DNA of 34,371 nt from Clostridia bacterium (lineage in GTDB: Bacteria > Bacillota > Clostridia > Oscillospirales > CAG-272). The DNA lies in assembly GCA_017472285.1 (NCBI GenBank), contig JAFUQQ010000014.1, positions 1 to 34,371 of the forward strand, given 5' to 3'. Numbering within the stretch: the stretch's first letter is position 1; the number at the start of each line of letters is the position of its first letter. Shown piece by piece: positions 15,169 through 23,600 of this stretch. A model generated the notes under the pieces. The model searched no databases, was not told the origin of the DNA, and worked only from the letters and a program-made list of their open reading frames with translations. Both the position numbers and the translations under genes were made by a program.

Positions 15169-15208
15169 ATTATATCATAAACTAAAATAAATTGCAACCA
15201 ATATTGGT
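15169..15208 (-). promoter_or_regulatory. Promoter of the SLOG gene with overlapping palindrome
   Basis: On the minus strand TTGCAA (15197-15192), 17 nt, TATAAT (15174-15169). The perfect 12-bp palindrome ACCAATATTGGT (15197-15208) touches the -35 box. Related half-sites GACCAATAT and GGACAATAT lie at 15140-15160. The divergent XRE protein is the probable binder. Confidence 0.65.
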
Positions 15209-15238
15209 CAATTTAATAAAAATGAAGAGGAAAAATCG

Positions 15239-15490
15239 ATGGAACAAAAACTTCGTAGGGATAGATGCATCGGAGATAATTTGCGGTTGCTTCGTGATCG
15301 ATATGATATTTCACAGGAAAAATTATGTGCGGAATTGCAACGGAGAGGTTGCGATATCGACAGAAGTACCTATGCAAAATATGAAGCAGGTGAACTGAAT
15401 GTAAAGATCAGTGTTTTGATAGAATTGAAAAAAATATACGGATGCACATATGAAGATTTCTTTGAAGGTCTTGATATATCAAAAGAATGA
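15239..15490 (+). CDS. Small XRE-family HTH regulator
   Basis: The 83-aa protein is essentially one Cro/C1 HTH (about 11-70: IGDNLRLLRDRYDISQEKL, then DRSTYAKYEAGELNVKIS) with a short acidic tail. It lacks a separate dimerisation or sensor domain. GAGGA lies 7 nt before the ATG. It diverges from the broken SLOG gene, and the palindrome ACCAATATTGGT lies between them, so it probably controls both. Such small XRE genes are common in mobile DNA; this pair may be a small island between pepF and the copper operon. Confidence 0.85.
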   Translation: MEQKLRRDRCIGDNLRLLRDRYDISQEKLCAELQRRGCDIDRSTYAKYEAGELNVKISVLIELKKIYGCTYEDFFEGLDISKE

Positions 15491-15496
15491 CCTATT

Positions 15497-15549
15497 AAAG
15501 TTTTTTGAAGGGGTAAAGGGGAAACTTTTTTTCAAAAAAGTTTCCCCTT
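15497..15549 (+). repeat. Repeat family 2 hairpin (terminator-like), copy 1
   Basis: AAAGTTTTTTGAAGG is followed by a perfect 16-bp stem, AAGGGGAAACTTTTTT (15516-15531) with AAAAAAGTTTCCCCTT (15534-15549), loop 2 nt. A related copy lies in reverse at 18899-18948. It can terminate the XRE transcript and isolates it from the copper promoter 8 nt away. Confidence 0.8.
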
Positions 15550-15556
15550 ATAACTC

Positions 15557-15586
15557 TTGACAAAATACCCCTTGGGGGTATATAAT
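15557..15586 (+). promoter_or_regulatory. Copper promoter with CsoR operator
   Basis: TTGACA (15557-15562), 18-nt spacer, TATAAT (15581-15586). The spacer is the CsoR-type pseudo-palindrome ATACCCCTTGGGGGTAT (15565-15581). Copper-free CsoR bound there would block polymerase; Cu(I) releases it. This is a textbook arrangement and supports autoregulation of the operon. Confidence 0.92.
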
Positions 15587-15620
15587 GACAGTAAAGAAAG
15601 ATGTATCAAAGGAGTCGGAA

Positions 15621-15923
15621 ATGGAAAAAGAATGTTGTTGTTCGCAAAAGAAAAAAGAACGCTCCGAACAGGAATACAAAAACCTTATCAACCGTCTGAA
15701 CCGTATTGAAGGACAGGTACGCGGAATACGGGGCATGGTGGAAAACAATGCGTATTGCACGGATATTCTGATGCAGGTGAGCGCGGTGAATGCCGCCTTG
15801 AATGCATTCAATAAGGAATTACTTGCCAATCATATCCGAACCTGTGTGGCAGAGGATATCCGGACGGGTAAGGATGAAACCGTTGATGAATTGGTCCTGA
15901 CATTACAAAAATTAATGAAATGA
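15621..15923 (+). CDS. csoR: Copper-sensing repressor CsoR
   Basis: This 100-aa all-helical repressor releases DNA on binding Cu(I). The conserved Cys-His-Cys ligand set is present: Cys46 (AYCTDILMQ), His71 and Cys75 (NHIRTC). The DNA-contact helix RLNRIEGQVRGI lies at about 25-36. An N-terminal CCC cluster (residues 5-7) is extra to the usual ligands. An earlier ATG at 15585 overlaps the -10 box and cannot be used; ATG at 15621 has AAGGAG 7 nt upstream. It is first in an operon with the HMA protein and copA, and its own operator lies in the promoter. Confidence 0.93.
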   Translation: MEKECCCSQKKKERSEQEYKNLINRLNRIEGQVRGIRGMVENNAYCTDILMQVSAVNAALNAFNKELLANHIRTCVAEDIRTGKDETVDELVLTLQKLMK

Positions 15924-15933
15924 GGTGTTTGAT

Positions 15934-16314
15934 ATGGAATATATGGGAATTGCGATCTTGGTCGCGGTACTTTTGGTCGTGATCTTTATTGCTTTGCGCT
16001 CGACGGTGAAGCATATGAGAGGGCAGGGCGGCTGTTGCGGCGGCAGTAACGATGCAGTCAAAACCGAAGAAAAAATTTTGGATGTGCCCGTTATTATGAA
16101 AAAAATCGTAATGATCGAGGGCATGCATTGCGTGAACTGTGAAACGAGTGTCATGCGCGCGTTCAACCGTATGGATGGTGTTGCGGCAAAGGCTTGTCAT
16201 AAAGAAGGAAAAGCAACACTTTCCCTTGCTCGTGAGATCACGGATACGGAAATTCGTCTGACGATCGGCAATCTCGGCTTTACGGTCAAAGATATTCAGA
16301 CAAAAATGCTTTGA
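15934..16314 (+). CDS. Membrane-anchored heavy-metal-associated (HMA) domain protein
   Basis: The 126-aa protein has one N-terminal transmembrane helix (about 4-25, GIAILVAVLLVVIFIAL) and then a glycine/cysteine stretch GGCCGGS. A ferredoxin-like HMA domain follows (about 52-126) with the Cu(I) site GMHCVNC. It probably holds copper at the inner face of the membrane and passes it to CopA, as a tethered version of CopZ; that role is inferred from the fold and operon. GAGGTG is 6 nt before the ATG, and the csoR stop overlaps this ribosome binding site, so translation is likely coupled. Confidence 0.85.
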   Translation: MEYMGIAILVAVLLVVIFIALRSTVKHMRGQGGCCGGSNDAVKTEEKILDVPVIMKKIVMIEGMHCVNCETSVMRAFNRMDGVAAKACHKEGKATLSLAREITDTEIRLTIGNLGFTVKDIQTKML

Positions 16315-16336
16315 ATTTGAAAGGATGTGAAAATTT

Positions 16337-18835
16337 TTGGAACAGTATAATGTAACAGGTATGAGTTGCGCGGCTTGCAGTGCGAGAGTGGAAAAAGCGG
16401 TTTCGGCTGTGAAGGGCGTATCTCTTTGCTCGGTCAATCTCCTGACAAATTCTATGAACGTTGAGGGAACGGCGGGAACGGATGCCATTATTGCGGCTGT
16501 GGAAGCGGCGGGTTACGGTGCATCTCTCAAATCCGCAAATACGGAAAAAACAACGTCCGCATCTAAAGAAGATGCCCTGAAAGACAGGGAAACACCCGTT
16601 CTGAAACGCAGACTTTTTGCTTCTCTTGCTTTTCTGGCGGTGTTGATGTATATTTCCATGGGACACGTCATGTGGAATTGGCCTCTCCCTGCGGTACTTG
16701 CGGAAAATCCGCTTGCCATCGGTCTTTTGCAGATGATCCTTGCGGCGATCGTTATGATCGTCAATCAGAAATTCTTTATCGGTGGAACAAAAGGCGTTCT
16801 GCACGGTGCGCCGAATATGGATACGCTGGTGGCACTCGGTTCGGGTGCATCGTTCGTTTACAGCGTATACGTTCTTTTTTCCATGACGGCGGCACAGATG
16901 AACGGTGATACGGAAGCCGTCATGCACGGTTTGCACGATTTCTATTTTGAATCAGCGGCAATGATTTTAACACTCATTACCGTGGGTAAAATGCTCGAAG
17001 CGAGAGCGAAAGGCAAAACTACGGATGCTTTGGCAAGTCTGATGAATCTTGCACCCAAGACTGCAACCGTACTTCGTGACGGCAAGGAGGAATCCGTTCC
17101 TGTTGAAACTGTCAGAAAAGGCGATATTTTTCTCGTCCGTCCGGGCGAACAGATTCCCGTGGACGGTATTGTTACCGAGGGACACAGTGCGGTCAATGAA
17201 TCTGCTCTTACGGGAGAAAGTATCCCCGTCGATAAAGAGATTGGGGACAGCGTTTCTTCGGGTACGCTGAATGAATCGGGTTTTCTCAGATGTGAAGCGA
17301 CACGTGTCGGTGAAGATACCGCGCTTTCACAAATCATCCGCATGGTCAGCGATGCGGCGGCAACCAAAGCTCCGATTGCAAAAATTGCAGATAAAGTTTC
17401 AGGTATTTTTGTACCGACAGTCATCGGGATTGCACTCGTTTCTCTTGCTGTTTGGCTGATCGCAGGCGAAACTATCGGTTTTGCACTCGCAAGAGCCATC
17501 TCCGTGCTTGTCATCAGTTGTCCTTGCGCGCTCGGGCTGGCAACCCCCGTTGCGATCATGGTCGGCACGGGCAAAGGCGCGAAAAACGGTATTCTTTTCA
17601 AAACCGCGGCTTCTCTTGAAGAAGCGGGCAGAGTGAAAACCGTCGTTCTTGATAAAACGGGTACGATCACAAGCGGCGCGCCGAAAGTAATCTCCATGCA
17701 TCCCGAAAAGAATATTTCCGAAACGGAACTTCTTTCCGATGCTTACGCTCTGGAAAAGAACAGCGAACATCCCCTTGCCAAAGCCATCCGTGAAAAAGCG
17801 GAAGAAATGCAGATCGGTTTTCAGGAGGTTTCCGATTTTGAAATCTTTGCGGGCAACGGACTGACCGCCCGTCTGCACGAAGATCAGCTCTACGGCGGTA
17901 ATTTGAAATTCATTGAAACCAAAGCGAAAATTTCCGATTCTTTGAAAACAAAAGCTTTGGCACTTGCCGAGGAAGGAAAAACACCGCTTTTCTTCGCGAA
18001 AAACGGTGAATGTATCGGCATGATTGCGGTTGCTGACGTAATCAAAGAAGATAGTCCCGCGGCGATCCGCGAGCTTCGTGATATGGGTATCCGTGTCGTG
18101 ATGCTGACGGGGGACAATGAACGTACCGCGGCGGCGATCGGCAAAGAAGTCGGCGTGGATGAAGTGATCGCGGGTGTTATGCCGGATGGCAAAGAAGCTG
18201 TGATCCGAGGTCTTTGTGAAAAAGGTAAAGTGGCAATGGTCGGTGACGGTATCAACGATGCTCCCGCATTGACGAGAGCCGATATCGGTATCGCGATCGG
18301 CGCGGGTACGGATATTGCCATCGATGCGGCGGATATCGTTCTGATGAAAAGCCGTCTTTCCGACGTGCCAGCGGCGATCCGACTGAGCCGTGCCACACTC
18401 CGCAACATCCATCAGAATCTTTTCTGGGCATTCTTCTATAATATCATCGGTATTCCGCTTGCGGCGGGTGTATGGTATCCGCTTTGGAGACTCAAACTCA
18501 GTCCCATGTTCGGCGCGGCAGCGATGAGTCTTTCCAGCTTTTGTGTCGTTACCAACGCATTGCGTCTGAATTTCGTTAAGATCCGCAATGTGAAAAATAA
18601 TAAAATTCAAATGGAGGAAAATAAAATGGAAAAAACAATGAAAATCAAAGGCATGATGTGCGGTCATTGCGAAGCAAGAGTCAAAAAATGCCTCGAAGCA
18701 CTCCCCGAAGTCAGCGAAGCTGTCGTCAGCCACAAGAAAAACAGCGCTGTCGTCAAACTTTCTGCTGAACTTGCGGATGACGTTCTCAAAAAGACCGTTG
18801 AAGATCAGGGTTATCAAGTCATTTCCATCAAATAA
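16337..18835 (+). CDS. copA: Copper-exporting P1B ATPase fused at its C-terminus to CopZ
   Basis: This membrane pump exports Cu(I) with ATP. Domains in order: N-terminal HMA with CAAC (11-14), membrane segments, actuator loop with TGES, metal-binding CPC (395-397), phosphorylated Asp439 in DKTGT, and the hinge GDGINDAP (from 636). The final membrane helices end near 750. An in-frame tail of about 70 residues is a complete second HMA domain (GMMCGHC), normally the separate CopZ chaperone. Tandem stops TAATAA (18598-18603) lie in the -1 frame just after an A5 run at the junction, so one slip or indel decides between fused and separate products. The start is TTG at 16337 with AAGGATG upstream; no ATG fits. 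Confidence 0.93.
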   Translation: MEQYNVTGMSCAACSARVEKAVSAVKGVSLCSVNLLTNSMNVEGTAGTDAIIAAVEAAGYGASLKSANTEKTTSASKEDALKDRETPVLKRRLFASLAFLAVLMYISMGHVMWNWPLPAVLAENPLAIGLLQMILAAIVMIVNQKFFIGGTKGVLHGAPNMDTLVALGSGASFVYSVYVLFSMTAAQMNGDTEAVMHGLHDFYFESAAMILTLITVGKMLEARAKGKTTDALASLMNLAPKTATVLRDGKEESVPVETVRKGDIFLVRPGEQIPVDGIVTEGHSAVNESALTGESIPVDKEIGDSVSSGTLNESGFLRCEATRVGEDTALSQIIRMVSDAAATKAPIAKIADKVSGIFVPTVIGIALVSLAVWLIAGETIGFALARAISVLVISCPCALGLATPVAIMVGTGKGAKNGILFKTAASLEEAGRVKTVVLDKTGTITSGAPKVISMHPEKNISETELLSDAYALEKNSEHPLAKAIREKAEEMQIGFQEVSDFEIFAGNGLTARLHEDQLYGGNLKFIETKAKISDSLKTKALALAEEGKTPLFFAKNGECIGMIAVADVIKEDSPAAIRELRDMGIRVVMLTGDNERTAAAIGKEVGVDEVIAGVMPDGKEAVIRGLCEKGKVAMVGDGINDAPALTRADIGIAIGAGTDIAIDAADIVLMKSRLSDVPAAIRLSRATLRNIHQNLFWAFFYNIIGIPLAAGVWYPLWRLKLSPMFGAAAMSLSSFCVVTNALRLNFVKIRNVKNNKIQMEENKMEKTMKIKGMMCGHCEARVKKCLEALPEVSEAVVSHKKNSAVVKLSAELADDVLKKTVEDQGYQVISIK
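18626..18835 (+). CDS. copZ: CopZ copper chaperone with its own internal start inside copA
   Basis: An ATG in the copA frame at 18626 is preceded by GGAGG (18613-18617) with ideal 8-nt spacing. It would give a 69-aa CopZ with the Cu(I) site GMMCGHC and a normal C-terminus. The ribosome binding site is preserved although the upstream gene reads straight through, so free CopZ and a CopA-CopZ fusion may both be made. Whether internal initiation occurs cannot be seen from sequence alone. Confidence 0.7.
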   Translation: MEKTMKIKGMMCGHCEARVKKCLEALPEVSEAVVSHKKNSAVVKLSAELADDVLKKTVEDQGYQVISIK

Positions 18836-18836
18836 A

Positions 18837-18870
18837 CAAAAACGCTTCCCAACAGGGAAGCGTTTTTGTG
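18837..18870. terminator. Terminator of the copper operon
   Basis: CAAAAACGCTTCCC (18837-18850) and GGGAAGCGTTTTTG (18855-18868) form a perfect 14-bp stem with loop AACA, immediately after the copA stop. Confidence 0.95.
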
Positions 18871-18877
18871 TACTGTT

Positions 18878-18993
18878 GGGCGGCCGCCCGAACCCGCTTC
18901 AAGAGAACTTTTTAAAAAAAGTTCCCTTGAAAATCCTTCAAAAACTTTCTCTGTGGTTCTCGACCGTTATTATGCGGAGGCACCACAGAGAAA
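18878..18993 (-). repeat. Repeat family 2, copy 2, and neighbouring hairpins
   Basis: Three structures follow one another. The palindrome GGGCGGCCGCCC is at 18878-18889. The stem TCAAGAGAACTTTTT/AAAAAGTTCCCTTGA (18899-18930, one mismatch) continues into CTTCAAAAACTTT, which is the reverse of family 2. A 12-bp stem TTTCTCTGTGGT/ACCACAGAGAAA (18946-18957 with 18982-18993) completes the set. No coding potential is seen. They look like an intergenic repeat cluster. Confidence 0.7.
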
Positions 18994-19012
18994 AGCTTTT
19001 TAAGGCGGGGTG

Positions 19013-19046
19013 CGGGGAGGTGCTTTTCGCAAAAAGCACCTCCCCG
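19013..19046. terminator. Hairpin after plsY (convergent with copper operon)
   Basis: CGGGGAGGTGCTTTT (19013-19027) and AAAAGCACCTCCCCG (19032-19046) pair perfectly over 15 bp with a 4-nt loop, 5 nt beyond the plsY stop. A T tract is not clean on either side. Confidence 0.7.
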
Positions 19047-19051
19047 AAAAA

Positions 19052-19672
19052 TCAGATCACTTCTTTGAAAAAAACTTTTCTCAGAAATGCACGGACCTTG
19101 GGCGCTTGTCCTTCACGTGCATCTTTGATGTTTTGACGGTGGCGGTAAATGACACTCGTACTGCAAAGCAAGGCGATGAAAAATGCGGAAAAGCTACGGT
19201 ATTTCAATCCTGCCAGAAACGGATAGAGAATGGATGCGCTGACAGGCAGAACACAAATATAATTGATAATCAGCGTAAGCGCGGCGCAAACAAGTAAAAG
19301 AAAAAGAAATTGCTGCGGACTTTCGGCAAGGATAAAGCCGCCGAGAGAAGCCAATCCTTTTCCTCCGTGAAAACGGAGATAAAAAGGAAAATTATGTCCG
19401 AGAACGGCAGATGTTCCCGCAACGATTCCCGCATACATCAGCTTCGGAAAAATTTTCAGACAAATTTCAACGGCAAGAAATGCTTTCATTACATCAAAAA
19501 GCATAACGATCAGACCATAGGATTTTCCTAAGACCATCATCGTATTGGAACCGCCGAGATTGCCTGTTCCGTGATTGCGGAGATCCACTTTTTTTATTTT
19601 GGAAAAAAGATAGGAAGGGCTGATACAGCCGAGAAAATAACCGATCAGGATACAAGGTAAATAATCAAGCAT
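19052..19672 (-). CDS. plsY: Acyl-phosphate:glycerol-3-phosphate acyltransferase PlsY-like
   Basis: PlsY adds the first acyl chain to glycerol-3-phosphate from acyl-phosphate in the membrane. The 206-aa protein has about five to six hydrophobic segments and the family loops: HGTGNLGGSN (about 34-43) and GHNFPFYLRFHGGKGLAS (about 92-109). The first loop is usually GSGNxGxTN, so Thr and Gly/Ser replacements are conservative but notable; a second, diverged PlsY paralogue is possible. The basic C-terminal tail is normal. ATG at 19672 has GAAAGGAT upstream. It lies 22 nt after the XRE/zinc-ribbon gene, likely in one operon. Confidence 0.88.
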   Translation of the reverse strand: MLDYLPCILIGYFLGCISPSYLFSKIKKVDLRNHGTGNLGGSNTMMVLGKSYGLIVMLFDVMKAFLAVEICLKIFPKLMYAGIVAGTSAVLGHNFPFYLRFHGGKGLASLGGFILAESPQQFLFLLLVCAALTLIINYICVLPVSASILYPFLAGLKYRSFSAFFIALLCSTSVIYRHRQNIKDAREGQAPKVRAFLRKVFFKEVI

Positions 19673-19694
19673 ATTGAAATCCTTTCTTTCATTT

Positions 19695-20459
19695 TTAGGA
19701 TGTAGGGAAACGTGAACCGCATGACAGACAAAATAGGGTTCCGGGCGGAGAATATTCTCCGCAAGAGGAACATTTTTTCATGCTTTTGAAGCGTTCTTCA
19801 TGGAAATCTTTCAGAAGTGTCAGAACACCTTCGTCAAGGACACCATCGATGACAGCGGTTTCCAGAATAGCATCAGAGATACGGATATGTTTCATAAGGA
19901 CAGAAAGAAAATGCCAATCGATCTCTCCGTGAATGATCTTGTCGAATATGGAGATTTTTGCGGAGAAATTGAGAAAAGGGAGCATTTTTTCGAGGAGGGA
20001 TTCATCGATCCGATTGAAATCCGAGGTGCTGAGCAATTCCCAGAAACCTCTGTCGCTCATATAAGAAAAGAGGGAAATGAAATTGGAGATATCGATACCT
20101 TGCGCGGCAAAGCCTTGCACGGCGCGGTCAAGTACGCTCGGTTTTAAAAACGGTGCGATATTTTCAAGCTCGCGGATATTGCAATGACAGCAATTGATAT
20201 CTTTGCCGAGTGCGGCATTTTTGAGAAGCTCCTGTTCGCCGTCGGTCGGGGTTCCCGCGCCGATCAGTTCGTCGATGGAGATATTGAAAATTTTAGCGAT
20301 CTTTACAAGAATGGAAATGTCGGGAAAGCTATCGCCTTTTTCATAGCGGGATACCGCCTGACGTGTCAGGTTCAGCTTATCCGCAAGCTCAGATTGTGTC
20401 ATATCCGCATTTCTGCGGAGCGTGGAAAGATTCGCGCAAAAAAGATCAGCGTCAAACAT
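19695..20459 (-). CDS. XRE-family regulator with C-terminal zinc ribbon
   Basis: The 254-aa protein has an N-terminal Cro/C1 HTH (about 6-65: LRRNADMTQSELADKL, then TRQAVSRYEKGDSFPD). A helical middle domain of about 130 residues is of unknown fold, and the C-terminal zinc ribbon has Cys230, 233, 244 and 247 (C-x2-C-x10-C-x2-C). A CCHC cluster at about 89-93 may bind another metal or a redox signal. It precedes plsY by 22 nt, suggesting a link to membrane lipid control, but the target is unknown. AAAGGA precedes the ATG. Confidence 0.8.
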   Translation of the reverse strand: MFDADLFCANLSTLRRNADMTQSELADKLNLTRQAVSRYEKGDSFPDISILVKIAKIFNISIDELIGAGTPTDGEQELLKNAALGKDINCCHCNIRELENIAPFLKPSVLDRAVQGFAAQGIDISNFISLFSYMSDRGFWELLSTSDFNRIDESLLEKMLPFLNFSAKISIFDKIIHGEIDWHFLSVLMKHIRISDAILETAVIDGVLDEGVLTLLKDFHEERFKSMKKCSSCGEYSPPGTLFCLSCGSRFPTS

Positions 20460-20479
20460 GATGATTCCTTTCTACTAAC

Positions 20480-20652
20480 TTGTAACATTTAAAAGCTTAG
20501 TTCTCAGGAAAGCCCCCTCCGCATTGTCATCCTCGAACATCGCAGACCGGATTCTTCGTTTCTCTCCTTTTTGTCGAGAAACTCCAGAATGACAGCGGTC
20601 TGCGATGCGAAGGATCTTGCGGACGGGAAATATAAAGTTTTAAGTGTTACAA
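20480..20652. repeat. 173-bp nested inverted-repeat element with TGTCATTCTG core
   Basis: The outer arms, TTGTAACATTTAAAA (20480-20494) and TTTTAAGTGTTACAA (20638-20652), match at 14 of 15 positions. Inside, CATCGCAGACCG (20538-20549) pairs with CGGTCTGCGATG (20596-20607). The core read on the minus strand has TGTCATTCTG, shared with 24370-24480. No gene lies in 20460-20696. It may be a small non-autonomous element or a foldable intergenic repeat. Confidence 0.65.
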
Positions 20653-20696
20653 CGTACTACGGGGGATACTGTAAAATGTGTTTTTTGATGTTGGCT

Positions 20697-23600
20697 CTAT
20701 TTGTATACAACGCAGTCTTCGCCGAGAATCTGTTTTAAAAGACGGAACATATTCGGCAAAATTTCCGTGGAACGCCCGATGGCTTTGACGTATTTTTTCG
20801 TGGAAACGTCATAGAAAACGACGGGGGTTTGTCCCTCGAAAATTTCAAGCAGACTGCAAGCACGGCGACATTCGGTGCTCTGTACGGAAGGTACTTTCAG
20901 ATAGAGGGTTTTGGGTTTTTGCGTTGTGGAAGATGTTTGTGGAGGCGTATGTTTTGTTTGGGTGTGTGTTTCCTTTTTTTGCGGTTCGGCGCGTTGATAA
21001 CGGGGCTTTGCAAGCGGTTCGGCTTCTCCCGAAAAATCTGTTTGCAAAACGGCGATATCCGAAACGAGAAGCTTCGGCGCGCTGTCCTCGGAGATGGAAA
21101 GCTCTCCGAGGACGGCGATCGGGGTATCGGGAGAGAGGAAATACGTATGTTTTTCCAATATTTTTGGGAAAACCACAAGTTCCAATTCACCAAAACGGTC
21201 TTCGATCTTGAGAAATGCCATTGGTGCGCCCGTGCGCGTTTGTTTATTGGTCCGTTCCGTAATGAGTCCCGCGAGAGTCACGGTATCATGATCGTTATAG
21301 ATATCCGTTTCTTCTTCGATTTCGGTCAAGAGATCGCCGAGGGAAGACAGTGCGCCGAGTGCTTTGGCATGAGCTTTGTAATCGTCAAAGGGATGCCCTG
21401 AGAAATACATTCCCATGCTTTCTTTTTCCTGATAAAGACGTTCTTTTGTGGAAAATTCGGGCAGATCGGGATAGGTATAATCCGCTTCGGGATAATCGTT
21501 TTCCATCGCGAAATTGCCTATGGAGAAAAGATCGAATTGCCCTTCGACTTTTCCGCGGTTTTTCTTGAGATAGATATCGATGATCTTTTCATATTCGGAA
21601 AGAAGGGCGGAGCGTTTTGTGCCGAGGGAATCGAAAGCACCGCTTTTGATGAGGCTTTCGACCTGACGTTTATTGAGGTCACGGCTGCTCATACGCGAAA
21701 CGAAATTTTCAAACGAGGTGAATTTTCCGTTTCTGCGTTCGGCGGTGACTTCTTCGAGGAAGTTTTTGCCGACGTTTTTGATGCCGAGAAGTCCGAAGCG
21801 GATGGCGCGTTTGCCTTTGTGTTCAATGACGCTGTACGTTTCACGGCTTTCGTTGATATCGGGACCGAGAACGGCGATCTTCATTTTTTGCGCCTGATCG
21901 ACGTAAACGGCGGTTTTTGTCATATTGCCGAGAACGGATGTGAGCAAGGATGCGAGATATTCGCAAGGGTAATGTGCTTTGAGATATGCCGTGCGGTAAG
22001 AAGTGTATGCGTAAGCGGTGGCATGGCTTTTGTTGAAGGCATACGATGCGAAAGCCGACATGGTATCAAATATTTCTGTTGCGACTTCTTCGGAAATTCC
22101 CGCGGCGATCGCACCATGGCAAAGTTCATTGCCGTTTTCATCTTTTTCACCGTAGATGAAAGCCTGACGCGCGTTTTCCATTTCGCCCGCTTTCTTTTTG
22201 GACATGGCACGGCGGATGATATCCGCTCTGCCGTAAGAGAAACCGGCGATATCACGGCAGATATTCATGACCTGTTCCTGATACAGGATACAGCCTGAGG
22301 TTTCGTCGAGTATCTTTTTGAGTTGAGGGCAGCTGTATTGGATCTTTTGGGGGTTATTGCGGTATTCAAGGAATTTCGGGATGGAATCCATCGGACCGGG
22401 GCGGTAGATGGAGATCGCGAGGATAATATCTTCAAGGCAGAATGGTCGCATCTGCACGAGCATTTTCCGCATACCGACCGATTCGAGCTGGAAAATACCA
22501 TCGGTTCTGCCAGATGAGATGAGTTCATAAGTTTCTTTGTCGTCAAAGGGTACGCGGCGCAGATCAAAATCAGGATCGCGCAGACGGATCTGTTTTTCCG
22601 TATCGGACATGATCGTAAGATAACGAAGCCCCAAAAAGTCAAATTTCAAAAGTCCGAGTTTTGCGACGGTATCCATCGGGAATTGCGTGAGGATCATTTC
22701 ATCGTTGACGGCAACGGGGACGTAATCATGTACGGGTTTATCTGTGATAACGATACCCGCGGCGTGAGCGGATGCATGACGGGGCATACCTTCGAGCGAA
22801 CGTGAGATATCGATCAGACGGCGGATGCTCTCATTTTCCTGATACATATCACCGAGTTTGCCCGACATCGCATCTTCGATGGTGATATGCAGATCATTCG
22901 GAATGGCTTTCGCGACAACATCAACTTCGGCGTAACTCATACCGAGCACGCGTCCGACATCACGGATCACGGCTTTTGCCGCAAGTGTACCAAACGTAGA
23001 GATGCCGCAGACGTGATCTCTGCCGTATTTTTCGGAAACGTATTCAATGACTTCTCCTCGTCGGTCATAACAGAAATCCGTATCAAAGTCGGGCATACTG
23101 ACACGCTCGGGATTGAGGAAGCGTTCAAACATGAGGTTATAACGGATGGAATCCACGTCTGTGATACCGACAAGATATGCCACAAGGCTTCCCGCACCCG
23201 AACCTCGTCCGGGACCTGTCGGGATGTTCACGCTTTTTGCATAGCGGATGAAGTCAGCGACGATCAGATAATATTCCGCATATCCCATACCTGTAATGAC
23301 GGAAAGCTCATATTCGATGCGTTCACGGTAAACGGTTTCCGTATGTTCTTCCGTAAAGATGATCTCACCGTCGACCAGTTTGTTTTCAAAACCTTCAAGT
23401 GCGAGTCTTCGCAGATATTCTTCGGGAGTTTCTCCCGTTTCGGGACAGAAGCGGGGAAGATATAATTTGGAAAAATCGAAATCGAAATGACAAAGATCGG
23501 CGATCTTTTGCGTGTTTTCGATCGCTCCTTCATAATCTTTGAAAAGGGAGGTCATTTCTTCTTCACTTTTCATATAAAATTCATCGGTTTCAAAACCGAA

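Noticed and set aside
17399..18817. 472-codon open frame antisense to copA
   Set aside because: It is a shadow of a strongly conserved gene; composition rich in Phe, Asp, His and Arg with no domain and no start signal.
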